This document shows, one piece after another, positions 1 through 10,409 of a stretch of 64,000 bases of DNA. Source of the DNA: Bradyrhizobium sp. SRS-191 (GTDB lineage: Bacteria > Pseudomonadota > Alphaproteobacteria > Rhizobiales > Xanthobacteraceae); contig NZ_JANBVS010000004.1 of assembly GCF_024586915.1 (NCBI RefSeq), positions 1 through 64,000 on the forward strand, given 5' to 3'. How positions within the stretch are numbered: position 1 is the stretch's first letter; each line of letters opens with the position of its first letter. Made by a program: the position numbers and the translations under genes. A model generated the notes under the pieces. It was not told the origin of the DNA, did no database searches, and was given only the letters and a program-made list of their open reading frames with translations.

Positions 1-120
1 AAAACCAGCGCGCGGGGAAGGCCGGGTCGTCCGGCTGGACTCGTGGTACCTGCCGCCTGCATTTTTTTCGCAGGCGGGCCACGGGCCTCAGTCGAGGTCC
101 GGTCTTCCCCGCGCCCTCTC
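1..120 (-). repeat. Dispersed hairpin repeat, truncated by the window edge
   Basis: This stretch is a near-identical inverted copy of about 41255-41370. The shared core includes the run from GTGGTACCTGCC to GGGCCTCAGTCGAGG. It contains a hairpin with arms CGCCTGC at 54-60 and GCAGGCG at 70-76 around a T-rich loop. Short ORFs across it are repeat-derived and not credible genes. The left boundary is lost at the window edge. Confidence 0.8.
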
Positions 121-280
121 ATTGTCGAGGGCGATGTCGGCAGCATGACCTGGGCGCGATTGCGCCGCGGGGCTGCGGTGGGCTGTTTGAGGACATCGTG
201 GAGAGGATGCGAAGCGGGGGCGCGTGTGCATGGTGCTCGTCGTGCTTGTGAGTTGGAACGGCGTCACAACAAACGCGGTG

Positions 281-946
281 TCGTCCCGGCCTCGAGCCGG
301 GACCCATAACCACCGGCGGCTATGTGGGGCAGGCAGGTGGCTCAGGATGTGCCTAACAGTTCTGCCTGTGGGTATGGATCCCGGATCTTCGCGCGCGACG
401 CGCGCTCGTCCGGGATGACAGCGGAGGGTGAGGTGGGATGGCCGTGCAACAAACTCAGTGTCGTCCCGGCCTTGAGCCGGGACCCAAAGCCACCGGCGGG
501 TGTGTGAGGCAGGAAGGCGGCCCAGGATGTGCCTAGCGGTTCTGCCTGTGGTTATGGATCCCGGATCTTCGCGCGCGATGCGCGCTCGTCCGGGACGACA
601 GCGGAGGGTGAGGTGGGATGGCCGTGCAACAAACTCGGTGTCGTCCTGGCCTCGAGCCGGGACCAATAACCACCGGCGGCTATGTGGGGCAGGCAGGTGG
701 CTCAGGATGTGCCTAACAGTTCAGCCTGTGGGTATGGATCCCGGATCTTCGCGCGCGACGCGCGCTCGTCCGGGATGACAGCGGAGGGTGAGGTGGGATG
801 GCCGTGCAACAAACTCGGTGTCGTCCCGGCCTCGAGCCGGGACCCATAACCACCGTCGGATGTGTGAGGCACGCAGGTGGCTCAGAGTGTGCCCAACACA
901 TCTCCCTGTGGTTATGGGTCCCGGGTCAAGCCCGGGACGACAGCGG
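281..946. repeat. Tandem array of a 180-bp unit, about 3.7 copies
   Basis: Units begin at 281, 461, 641 and 821, each at TCGTCCYGGCC, giving an exact 180-bp period. Each unit has a GC-rich palindrome (TCGTCCCGGCCTCGAGCCGG-like), a roughly 70-bp spacer containing CACCGGCGG, then a second palindrome of the type GGATCCCGGATC...GTCCGGGATGACA. Copies differ by scattered substitutions but almost no indels. The last copy diverges in its second palindrome and ends about 35 bp before the ygiQ stop codon. Single related copies lie at 41025-41180 and 41893-42025. Confidence 0.9.
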
Positions 947-979
947 AGAACGAGGCGATTGCGTGCCAACGCTCACCAA

Positions 980-3019
<2,040 letters not shown>

Positions 3020-3148
3020 CGCCCACGCATAGAGAAACGGGGCTGTCAGTTCAACCGAGCCGCCTGTCGCAGCCCGCGGGGAGCGATCAAATTGTCCGGA
3101 ATGGTTCCCGCGGGGTATCGCGGGACAACCCTGGCCGCGGCTTGGGCG

Positions 3149-3859
3149 TCAGTTCAGCCCGTGGGTCGCCTCGCTGCGCCGCTTCAGCCAGCCATGGCCG
3201 AAGAACGCCAGCAGCGCCGCGGCGGCGAGCATGATCCAGATCGACGGCGTCCTGGAGCGGGTGCTGCCGGCCTCGCCGACCGTCATCGGGCCCTGCGCCA
3301 TGCCGGTGTCGCGCATCGAAACCAGCCGCATGTCGGCGCCGTCGGCGGTGCTGCCGCGCAGGCCGGCCAATGCGGGCTGCGGATCGGTCGACAGCATGCG
3401 CCCCATCTCCGCGCCGGCGGACGCGACCGAGCCGTCGTCGCCCTGCGGCGGGTCCATGGCGGCCTGTCCGGCATGGCTGCCGGCGGGCAGCTGCGCGAAG
3501 GAGTTCATGTTGGCCGGGCGATGCGGCTTGGCCGGATGCTGCGTCATGCGCGGCTCGGCCTTGTCCGCCTTGGATTCGGCCTTCGAGTCCGCCTTGGCCA
3601 TCTTTTCCGGCATCGGGTTGTGCGGGACCGCCACGCGAACCTGAGGCCGGGCATAATTCGGCTGGGTGATCGCCAGCATGCGATTGGACCAGGACATGTA
3701 GGCCTTGCACATCGAGTTGCAGTATTGGCCGTTGACCATGTCCTCGCTCGCCTGCGCCGCACCGGGGGCCGCCAGCAGCATGGTGGACAGCAGCGCCGCG
3801 GCGGCGCCGAGCTTCACGATGGATCTCGAGTGGGACGTCGCTTGAAAATGGTCGATCAT
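3149..3859 (-). CDS. Hypothetical exported protein with C-terminal membrane anchor
   Basis: A 236-residue protein not recognised as a named family. Visible are a signal peptide (hydrophobic residues about 15-35 ending in Ala-Gln-Ala-Ser), a short Cys-containing segment NGQYCNSMCKAYMSW, a low-complexity Lys/Glu/Ala and Pro-rich middle, and one hydrophobic helix near residues 205-222 followed by Lys-Arg-Arg. This suggests a protein held at the inner membrane with most of its length in the periplasm. The two closely spaced cysteines could form a disulfide or bind metal, but that is inference. It stands alone, divergent from the HAD gene. Confidence 0.6.
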   Translation of the reverse strand: MIDHFQATSHSRSIVKLGAAAALLSTMLLAAPGAAQASEDMVNGQYCNSMCKAYMSWSNRMLAITQPNYARPQVRVAVPHNPMPEKMAKADSKAESKADKAEPRMTQHPAKPHRPANMNSFAQLPAGSHAGQAAMDPPQGDDGSVASAGAEMGRMLSTDPQPALAGLRGSTADGADMRLVSMRDTGMAQGPMTVGEAGSTRSRTPSIWIMLAAAALLAFFGHGWLKRRSEATHGLN

Positions 3860-3972
3860 CGCAATTTCCCCCGTCGCGGTTTCACGCCGTTTCGGAGATA
3901 ACGACAGCCCCTGTGGTCGAGAGTTGGATCAGATCGCGTCAACATCCGGATGAGTTTGAGGTCAATTTGCTG

Positions 3973-4656
3973 ATGCGAGGCGTTCTTAACAGGCAGCCGG
4001 TGCTGCTGTTCGACATCGACGGCACCCTGGCGGATACGGATGCGCTGCATCTGGAGGCGTTCAACGCGGTGTTCGGTCCTTACGGTCACGTGTTCGACCG
4101 CGCGCGGGCGGCACGCGAACTGCTCGGACGCTCCAATGCCTCGATCGGCGCCCAATTTCTGCCGGATGAGCGGCCCGAGCGGCGCGCCGAAATCATGGCG
4201 GAGAAAGAGGACGTGTTCCGCAGCCTCGCCGCCGGCAAGGTGCAGCCGCTGCCCGGCCTGATGGCGCTGCTCGATCATGCGGAGGCCGCGGCGATCCCGG
4301 TGGTGGCGGTGACCAACGCGCCGCGCGCCAATGCCGAACTGATCCTGCACGGGCTCGGCATCATCGATCGCTTTCGTGCGGTGATCATCGGTGACGAGCT
4401 GCCGCACGGCAAGCCGCACCCGTTGCCTTATCTGGAAGGGCTGCGTGCGGCCGATGCGTTGCCGGACCGCGCGGTGGCGTTCGAGGATTCACGCGCCGGC
4501 ATCACGGCTGCAACGGCCGCGGGGATCGTCACAGTGGGAATGCGCACCAATCTCGGTCATGACGATCTGATCGCCGCTGGAGCTGCGCTGACCGCGGCTG
4601 CGTTCGACGAACCCGACGTGCTGGCGCTGGTGCAGAAGCGTCTGGGAGGCGATTGA
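3973..4656 (+). CDS. HAD superfamily hydrolase (phosphoglycolate-phosphatase/beta-phosphoglucomutase-like)
   Basis: A 227-residue HAD hydrolase. Motif I is FDIDGTLADTD near the N-terminus, with the nucleophile and acid/base aspartates at about residues 14 and 16. Motif II is VAVTNAPRANA, the motif III lysine is in GKPHPLPY, and motif IV is AFEDSRAGI. A helical cap lies between motifs I and II. It should dephosphorylate or isomerise a small phosphorylated metabolite in the cytoplasm. The substrate cannot be read from sequence. The ATG at 3973 was chosen because it sits just before motif I, with a GAGG about 11 bp upstream. An in-frame ATG 60 bp upstream would add an unlikely extension. Confidence 0.85.
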   Translation: MRGVLNRQPVLLFDIDGTLADTDALHLEAFNAVFGPYGHVFDRARAARELLGRSNASIGAQFLPDERPERRAEIMAEKEDVFRSLAAGKVQPLPGLMALLDHAEAAAIPVVAVTNAPRANAELILHGLGIIDRFRAVIIGDELPHGKPHPLPYLEGLRAADALPDRAVAFEDSRAGITAATAAGIVTVGMRTNLGHDDLIAAGAALTAAAFDEPDVLALVQKRLGGD

Positions 4657-4834
4657 GTCGTCGCAGCGCGAGCCGGGTTCAAACCGAGGAGACGAAATAT
4701 TTCGGCGACGGTGGTCTTTGAAAAATCCGCAAGAGGTCTAGGTTCTCGCGCGCCGACATCGATCGGCATGATCGCGCGCGGTGACAGCGCGGCGGCAGCA
4801 GCCGCCCCGGCCATGCGCGACTTGGAGACCCCTC

Positions 4835-6814
4835 ATGGACATCACCACTGTGATCCAGCCGGCCCTCGCGGCCGGGGCGATCATTGCGTTGCTTGCACTG
4901 CTGAAGCTTTCCAACATCATCCGCTACATCCCCAACAACCAGGTCGGCATCGTCGAGAAACTCTGGAGCGTCAGAGGCTCAGTCGCCGACGGCTTCATCG
5001 CGCTGAACGGCGAAGCCGGCTTCGAGCCGGAGGTGCTGCGCGGCGGCCTGCACCTGTTCTTTCCCTTCATGTACCGCATCCACACCTCCGACCTGGTGAC
5101 GGTCGGCCAGGGCAAGATCGCCTATGTCTTTGCCCGCGACGGCGCGCCGCTCGGCGCCTCGCAGGTGCTGGGCGCCAACGACAGCGACGACAGGAGCGAC
5201 TTCCAGGACGCGCGCCGCTTTCTTTTGGCCGGCGGCCAGAAGGGTCCGCAGCGCAAGCTCCTGCGCGAGGGTACCTACGCGATCAACACCACGCAGTTCG
5301 CCATCATCACCGACGAGCGCGTCTACGGCCATGCGCTGAGCGATCAGGAGCGCATCGTGCTCGACGCGATGCAATTGACGATCGCCGAGCGCTGGGGCTT
5401 CACGCCCGTCATCCTGGCGGCCGATCATGATCTCGTCGGCATCGTCACCGTGCATGACGGCCCGTCGCTGCCTCCCGGCGAGATCATCGCGCCCGAGGTC
5501 GGCACCGAGCTGCGGGACGCCGCGACCTTTCACAACAACTTCCAGGAGCCCGAGAAATTCCTCGCCGCCGGCGGCCATCGCGGCCGCCAGCTCCAGGTCA
5601 TCGTCGAGGGCACCTGGTACATCAACCGCCTGTTCGCGACCGTCGAGAACGTGCCGAAGACCATCATCCCCGTCGGCAATGTCGGCGTCGTCATCTTCTA
5701 TACCGGTCCGCACATGGCGGACGTGTCCGGCGAGACCTATCGCCACGGCGAGCTCGTCAGCAATGGCGGCCGCGGCGTCTGGAAGGATCCGCTGCTGCCC
5801 GGCAAATACGCATTCAACACCTATGCCGGCAAGATCGAGATCATCCCGACCGTCAACTTCATCCTCAAATGGGTGCGTGGCGAGGTCGGCGCGATGAAGC
5901 TCGACGAGAACCTGTCGGAGATCTCGCTGATCACCAAGGACGCGTTCGAGCCGACCCTGCCGCTCTCGGTGGTGATGCACATCGACTACAAGAAGGCGCC
6001 GATGATCATCCAGCGCTTCGGCGACGTGAAGAAGCTGGTCGAGCAGACGCTCGACCCGATGGTGTCGGCGTTCTTCAAGAACGTCGCGCAGAAGATGACG
6101 CTGATCGAGCTGTTACAGAACCGCGCCGCGATCCAGGAGGAATCCGCGGCCGAGATGAAGGTGAAGTTCGAGGGCTATTCGCTCGAGCTGCAGGAGGTCT
6201 TGATCGGCACGCCGCGCGCGGCACCCGGCGATCAGACCATCGAGAACATCCTGATCCAGCTGCGCATGCGCCAGGTCGCGCGTGAGCAGGTCGAGACCTT
6301 CCAGGAGCAGGAGAAGGCCGCGATCCAGGAGCGCACGCTCAACGAGGCCAAGGCGACCGCGGCGGCGCAGGCCGCGCTGACGCAGTCGCTGATCCAGATC
6401 CGCGTCAACGAGAACGAAGGCGCCGCCGCGCTCGCCCGCGCGCAGAAGGATGCCGAGACCCGCAAGGTGACGGCGGCCGCCGTCGGCGAGCAGTCGCGGC
6501 TCGAAGGCCAGGGCGAGGCCGATCGCGCGCTCGCGGTCGGCGCTGCGAACGCGCAGGCGACCAAGCTCGCGGTCGATGCCTATGGCGGGCCGGAGTTCAG
6601 GCTGGCCGAGCAGAACTTCGCAAAATTCGCGGAAGCGCTGACCCGGATCAACCAGCCGCTGGTGCCTCAATTCCTGATGTCCGGCGGACCGGGGCCGGAG
6701 AGTGGCAATTCGGGCCTGATCCCGACGGCGATGCTGAGCTCGATGTTCGGTCGCATGATGCCGGAGGCGCTGGAGCAGCTGAAGCGCGAAGCTCCGCGAG
6801 CCGCGCGGCAGTAG
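4835..6814 (+). CDS. Large SPFH/band-7 domain membrane protein (flotillin-like)
   Basis: A 659-residue protein with an N-terminal transmembrane segment (about residues 8-24), followed by SPFH/band-7 sequence that is unusually long and partly duplicated. Similar 'PGEI'/'EGTYxIN' stretches occur around residues 140-170 and 210-280. A long Ala/Glu/Gln-rich coiled coil lies at about residues 470-600. Flotillin-like proteins scaffold membrane microdomains. The start at 4835 is preferred because GGAG sits 6-10 bp upstream and the next residues lead directly into the membrane helix. The frame is open further upstream, to an ATG at 4781, but that extension is Ala/Arg-rich. It is monocistronic, with a hairpin just after its stop. 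Confidence 0.85.
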   Translation: MDITTVIQPALAAGAIIALLALLKLSNIIRYIPNNQVGIVEKLWSVRGSVADGFIALNGEAGFEPEVLRGGLHLFFPFMYRIHTSDLVTVGQGKIAYVFARDGAPLGASQVLGANDSDDRSDFQDARRFLLAGGQKGPQRKLLREGTYAINTTQFAIITDERVYGHALSDQERIVLDAMQLTIAERWGFTPVILAADHDLVGIVTVHDGPSLPPGEIIAPEVGTELRDAATFHNNFQEPEKFLAAGGHRGRQLQVIVEGTWYINRLFATVENVPKTIIPVGNVGVVIFYTGPHMADVSGETYRHGELVSNGGRGVWKDPLLPGKYAFNTYAGKIEIIPTVNFILKWVRGEVGAMKLDENLSEISLITKDAFEPTLPLSVVMHIDYKKAPMIIQRFGDVKKLVEQTLDPMVSAFFKNVAQKMTLIELLQNRAAIQEESAAEMKVKFEGYSLELQEVLIGTPRAAPGDQTIENILIQLRMRQVAREQVETFQEQEKAAIQERTLNEAKATAAAQAALTQSLIQIRVNENEGAAALARAQKDAETRKVTAAAVGEQSRLEGQGEADRALAVGAANAQATKLAVDAYGGPEFRLAEQNFAKFAEALTRINQPLVPQFLMSGGPGPESGNSGLIPTAMLSSMFGRMMPEALEQLKREAPRAARQ

Positions 6815-6827
6815 GAGAAGCGAATGG

Positions 6828-6873
6828 GACGGCGAGCTGACATTTGGCTGACATGCGGCGACAGCTCGCCGTC
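6828..6873 (+). terminator. Stem-loop 14 bp after the band-7 stop codon
   Basis: A perfect 12-bp inverted repeat, GACGGCGAGCTG at 6828-6839 and CAGCTCGCCGTC at 6862-6873, encloses a 22-base loop. There is no T-tract, so it may stabilise the transcript 3' end or act with Rho rather than terminate intrinsically. Confidence 0.45.
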
Positions 6874-7492
6874 ACCGCGTCTGCGCGATGGTCACGACGA
6901 ACGCGGCCGATGCGTCGGCCGCTCTGAGTTGAAGGTGAGAGTGATGCGCAAGATGTTGATTAATGCCGGCCCGTCGGAACAGCCGCTGCGCGTGATGCTG
7001 CCCGCCGATGATTGCGCATCGGCGGGCGATCAGCGCGGGCGCCGCGCGTGGGCGCTGGGTCGTCATCGGCCGGCACGGCCGTCTCGCGCAATGAAGGCTA
7101 TCCTGAAAGGCCTCAGGGCGACGCTGCTGGCCCTGATGCCTGGGGATCTTCGCCGTCCTGCGAACGAGCCCCGTGGGGAGCTCCTGCCGTCGGCCGCGGC
7201 TCTGCCGGGGCTCTATCTCATTCGCGATTGCGGCCGCGCCCTCGATGTGGCGAATCCAGCGACACACGTCCCAGGGACCTTCGCGTACGAGGCGGTCACC
7301 CCACGTCATCACCTGCGCCAGATGCGCGGGAGACGCCGGCGCCCATGACCAGCGACGCGTGCACGCTCCGATCGCGATGGATTCTCGCGTCCATCGCACC
7401 TATGCTGGAGGCGGTCTCACGACGGCTCGCGCGCCATGCATCGGTCCGGGTTGAGCGGAGCATTGCGTGAGCTGTCGAGGTTCGTATTGGTA
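6874..7492. other. Gene-poor gap, no convincing gene
   Basis: About 620 bp between the band-7 hairpin and the next gene. The open frames here are short and Arg/Pro-rich, as expected from GC-rich non-coding DNA. One frame (ATG at 6942) begins MRKMLINAGPSEQPLRV, faintly like the start of RNase E, but the resemblance stops after about 20 residues. No repeat or RNA gene was recognised. Confidence 0.4.
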
Positions 7493-8323
7493 ATGGTCTC
7501 ATTCCGAATTACGCTGGCCTGTCTTGCCCTGCTGTTCGCCACCGCCGCCCTCGCCGCCGACAAGCCCGGTGAGACCAAGGGCTCGGTGCTGGAGCCCACG
7601 CCCGAGAACCTCAGCCTGACGTGGACGAAGGCCAACCTCGTGCTGCCCGCGGTGCTCGTGGGCGGGAAGCGCTGGGAGGGACACGCCGAGGACGCGCCCG
7701 ACGTGATCGGCATCGCCCCACTGGTGGTCGTGATGCACGGCTCGAGCGGCGTGGCCCCGGCGATCAAGGAATTTCAGGTTTGGCTGGCCGACGAACTCGG
7801 CGTGGCGTCGGTCGCGCCCGATAGCCTCGCGATCCCTGACCGGCTGACCTATACCTCGCCGGTCGACGTGGCGACCTATGAGCGCGTCCATGCCTTGCGA
7901 CTGGCCGAGTTGGAAAACGCGCTGAAGGCGTCGCGCGACTGGAGCTGGGTCGACCGCCAGCGTGTCGTGATCGCCGGCACCAGCGAGGGGTCGGTCGCGG
8001 TCGGCCGTTACGCGGGGAAGGACGCGGTCGCGCGGCTGATCTATTCCTGGTCCTGCGAGGACAATTATTTCGTCACCGCGCCGCGGCTCGGCATCGGTCC
8101 GAAGGAGCCGGTGCTCAACGTGATCTCGGCGCGGGATCCATACTTCTCGGCGGCCAATCCCTGGAATAAGGACCGCGCCGTGACCGGCTCCTGCGCGGCC
8201 GCCTTGAAGGATGATCCGAAGGCCGAGGTGATGGTGATCGATGCCGATGTGCACACGATCCTCAACCGTCCCGAGGTGCGGGAGCGCAGCGCGCAGTTCC
8301 TGCGCGGCGTTCTCGATCCGTAG
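7493..8323 (+). CDS. Secreted alpha/beta hydrolase (dienelactone-hydrolase-like)
   Basis: A 276-residue precursor. The signal peptide is about 22 residues (hydrophobic core ending Ala-Leu-Ala-Ala). The mature part shows an alpha/beta hydrolase fold with HGSSG (oxyanion region), the nucleophile elbow GTSEGS around residue 164, a candidate acid in SARDPYF and a candidate His in DADVHT. It should hydrolyse an ester, amide or lactone in the periplasm. The substrate is unknown. The ATG at 7493 gives a clean signal peptide. An upstream in-frame ATG at 7436 would bury it. The next gene starts 36 bp downstream on the same strand, so co-transcription is possible. Confidence 0.75.
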   Translation: MVSFRITLACLALLFATAALAADKPGETKGSVLEPTPENLSLTWTKANLVLPAVLVGGKRWEGHAEDAPDVIGIAPLVVVMHGSSGVAPAIKEFQVWLADELGVASVAPDSLAIPDRLTYTSPVDVATYERVHALRLAELENALKASRDWSWVDRQRVVIAGTSEGSVAVGRYAGKDAVARLIYSWSCEDNYFVTAPRLGIGPKEPVLNVISARDPYFSAANPWNKDRAVTGSCAAALKDDPKAEVMVIDADVHTILNRPEVRERSAQFLRGVLDP

Positions 8324-8359
8324 GGCTGCGAGGTCCATGAAGATGCGGAGAATGGCGAC

Positions 8360-9190
8360 GTGTTGAAGCTGCTCGTCCTGGAAGGCAACTCGCTCGCCGG
8401 CCGCCGCCGCTGGGCAGAGGTCGCGGGACATACGCCGTCGGAAAGCTATGCCGACGTGCTCCGTGCGCTCGCGCCGGGGGCGGTGGTCGATATCGCCACG
8501 CCCGCCGACGCGGATGCGCAGCTGCCGCAGCCCATTGACAGCTATCAGGGTATCGTCATCACCGGCTCTGCGCTCAACATCTATCAGCGTGAGCCGGAGT
8601 CGCTACGACAGATCGAGCTGGTGCGCGCGATCTTCACGCAGGGCGTGCCGATGTTCGGCTCGTGTTGGGGCCTGCAGCTCGCGACGGTGGCGGCGGGCGG
8701 CGAGGTGTCGCTCAATCCGGCCGGACGCGAGGTCGGCTTCGCCCGCAAGATCGCGCTGACCGAGGCGGGCCGCGCTCATCCGCTGCATGCGGGGCGAGGC
8801 GAGGTGTTCGATGCGCCGGCGATCCACAGCGATATCGTGACCACGCTGCCGCCGGACGCCACGGTCACGGCGCGCAATGCCTTCAGCGAGGTGCAGGCGG
8901 CGGAGATCCGCAGCGGTCGAGGCCGCTTCTGGGGCGTGCAATATCACCCGGAATTCAGCCTGCAGGACGTCGCCTGGGTGATCCTCCGCATCGGCGAACC
9001 GCTGGTCGAAGAGGGCTTCTTCGCTGACATGGCCGAGCTCGAACGCTACGCGGCCGAGCTGGCAGCGCTGCATCATGATCGCGCCCGGCGCGATCTGCTC
9101 TGGCGGCTCGGGCTCGATCAGGATGTCGCGGATGATGGGCTGCGCCAGGCGGAGATCAGCAACTGGATCGGCTCGCTCGCGCGGCGCTGA
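8360..9190 (+). CDS. Class I glutamine amidotransferase-like protein
   Basis: A 276-residue cytoplasmic protein with a GATase-1 fold. The nucleophile Cys lies in FGSCWGLQ and the His-Glu pair in GVQYHPEF, so the Cys-His-Glu triad is complete. About 80 residues of helical sequence follow the triad. Stand-alone members act as glutamine amidotransferases or as gamma-glutamyl hydrolases, and sequence alone does not decide. The start is a GTG at 8360 with GCGGAG about 10 bp upstream. It converges on the lrgB homologue, ending 5 bp from it. Confidence 0.8.
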   Translation: MLKLLVLEGNSLAGRRRWAEVAGHTPSESYADVLRALAPGAVVDIATPADADAQLPQPIDSYQGIVITGSALNIYQREPESLRQIELVRAIFTQGVPMFGSCWGLQLATVAAGGEVSLNPAGREVGFARKIALTEAGRAHPLHAGRGEVFDAPAIHSDIVTTLPPDATVTARNAFSEVQAAEIRSGRGRFWGVQYHPEFSLQDVAWVILRIGEPLVEEGFFADMAELERYAAELAALHHDRARRDLLWRLGLDQDVADDGLRQAEISNWIGSLARR

Positions 9191-9195
9191 GACGA

Positions 9196-9906
9196 CTACT
9201 TCATGAGCTGGATGATGAGCGGCGCCAGCGCGACGTTCATCAGCCCGACCAGCACCATGACGAGGCCGGCGATCGCGCCTTCCTCGCGCCCGATCTGGTG
9301 GGCCCGCGCGGTGCCGGCGCCATGCGCGCCGACGCCGAACAGCGCGCCCTTGGCCAGCGCCGAGCGCAGCGGCAGCCGCGCCAGCACGATATCGCCGACG
9401 GCCGCGCCGATGATGCCGGTGAGCACGACAAACACCGCCGTGAGGTCGGGACTGCCGCCGATCTCGCCGGATACCTCCATCGCGAACGGCGTGCTCATCG
9501 AGCGCGGCAGCAGGCTCAGCCGCAACTGGCCGTCGATGCCGAGCACATAGGCGAGGGCCCAGCTGGTGGCGACCGCTGTGAGGCTGCCTGCGATCATGCC
9601 GGCGAGCAGCAGCGGCCAGCGCCGGCGGATCAGTGCACGCTGCTCATAGATCGGCACCGCGAAGGCGACGGTGGCGGGGCCGAGCAGCGCCACCAGCCAA
9701 TGCGTGCCGCGGATATAGTCGCGATAGGAGACGTTGAGCGCGAGCGCCGCAATCATCAACAGCGCAGGCGCGACTGCAAGCGGCATCAGCCACCAGCGCG
9801 GCCAGCGCCGGTGCACGCGCTTGGCCAGCAAATAAAGCAGGATCGTCGCCAGTGACCAGACCGCAGCCTGGACCAGCGGCTCACGCCACAGCGTTGCCAG
9901 CGTCAT
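9196..9906 (-). CDS. lrgB: LrgB/CidB family membrane protein
   Basis: A 236-residue protein of six or more hydrophobic helices, with the family segments GPATVAFAVPIYEQ and FGVGAHGAGTARAHQIG. LrgB partners with LrgA in a membrane complex associated with holin/antiholin-like control of autolysis and with pyruvate or metabolite export. It overlaps the upstream lrgA homologue by 26 bp, so the two are translated as a pair. The ATG at 9904-9906 lies inside the 3' end of lrgA. Confidence 0.88.
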   Translation of the reverse strand: MTLATLWREPLVQAAVWSLATILLYLLAKRVHRRWPRWWLMPLAVAPALLMIAALALNVSYRDYIRGTHWLVALLGPATVAFAVPIYEQRALIRRRWPLLLAGMIAGSLTAVATSWALAYVLGIDGQLRLSLLPRSMSTPFAMEVSGEIGGSPDLTAVFVVLTGIIGAAVGDIVLARLPLRSALAKGALFGVGAHGAGTARAHQIGREEGAIAGLVMVLVGLMNVALAPLIIQLMK

Positions 9907-10300
9907 GACGTTCGGTCCAGCGATAGCAGAGGTCGACGGTCAGCGCGGTCACGCACATCACGGCGGTCGTGCTGACGATGATGACGGCAAAGATCTTCAG
10001 GCCCAGCAGGCCGAACAGCTCGCGATGGTCGAGCAGCGCCAGCACGGCCGGCACGAAGAACAGCAGCATCTCGGCCAACATCCAATTGGCGCCCCGCTTC
10101 ATGTTGGCCACCTTCAGCCCGCCGGCCAGGAACAGCACGAGCGCCAGCGCCATGCCGATGATGCCGCCCGGCAGCGGCAGGCCGGTGGCCCGGGCCAGGG
10201 CCTCGCCCGCTGCCCAGAACAGGCCCAGCAGGCCGATCTGCGCCAGCCGGTTACGGCGGATGAGGCGTTGAAGAAGAATGGTGATGCTGCGGTGCGTCAT
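9881..10300 (-). CDS. lrgA: LrgA/CidA family membrane protein
   Basis: A 139-residue protein with four predicted membrane helices and the family pattern GLPLPGGIIGMALALVLF plus NWMLAEMLLFFVPA. It is the holin-like partner of LrgB. The ATG at 10298-10300 is preferred over an in-frame TTG 12 bp upstream. A LysR gene is transcribed divergently from the 109-bp spacer, which makes it the likely regulator. Confidence 0.87.
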   Translation of the reverse strand: MTHRSITILLQRLIRRNRLAQIGLLGLFWAAGEALARATGLPLPGGIIGMALALVLFLAGGLKVANMKRGANWMLAEMLLFFVPAVLALLDHRELFGLLGLKIFAVIIVSTTAVMCVTALTVDLCYRWTERHDAGNAVA

Positions 10301-10409
10301 GGTGAAATCCAACGGATCTTGCTGCAGCAGAAGATATGCCGCGATGCAGCATGTACAAAATGAATTGAATGAATGAATTTAAGTCCAAATCGGAATAGCG
10401 TGTCTCGTT

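Noticed and set aside
53..76. Possible intrinsic terminator: hairpin with T-rich loop
   Set aside because: The T-run is inside the loop, not after the stem, and the whole is part of a dispersed repeat.
6824..7348. Plus-strand frame after the band-7 gene with a faint RNase E-like start
   Set aside because: The resemblance covers about 20 residues only and the rest is Arg/Pro-rich. It is kept as a remark in the gap entry, not as a gene.
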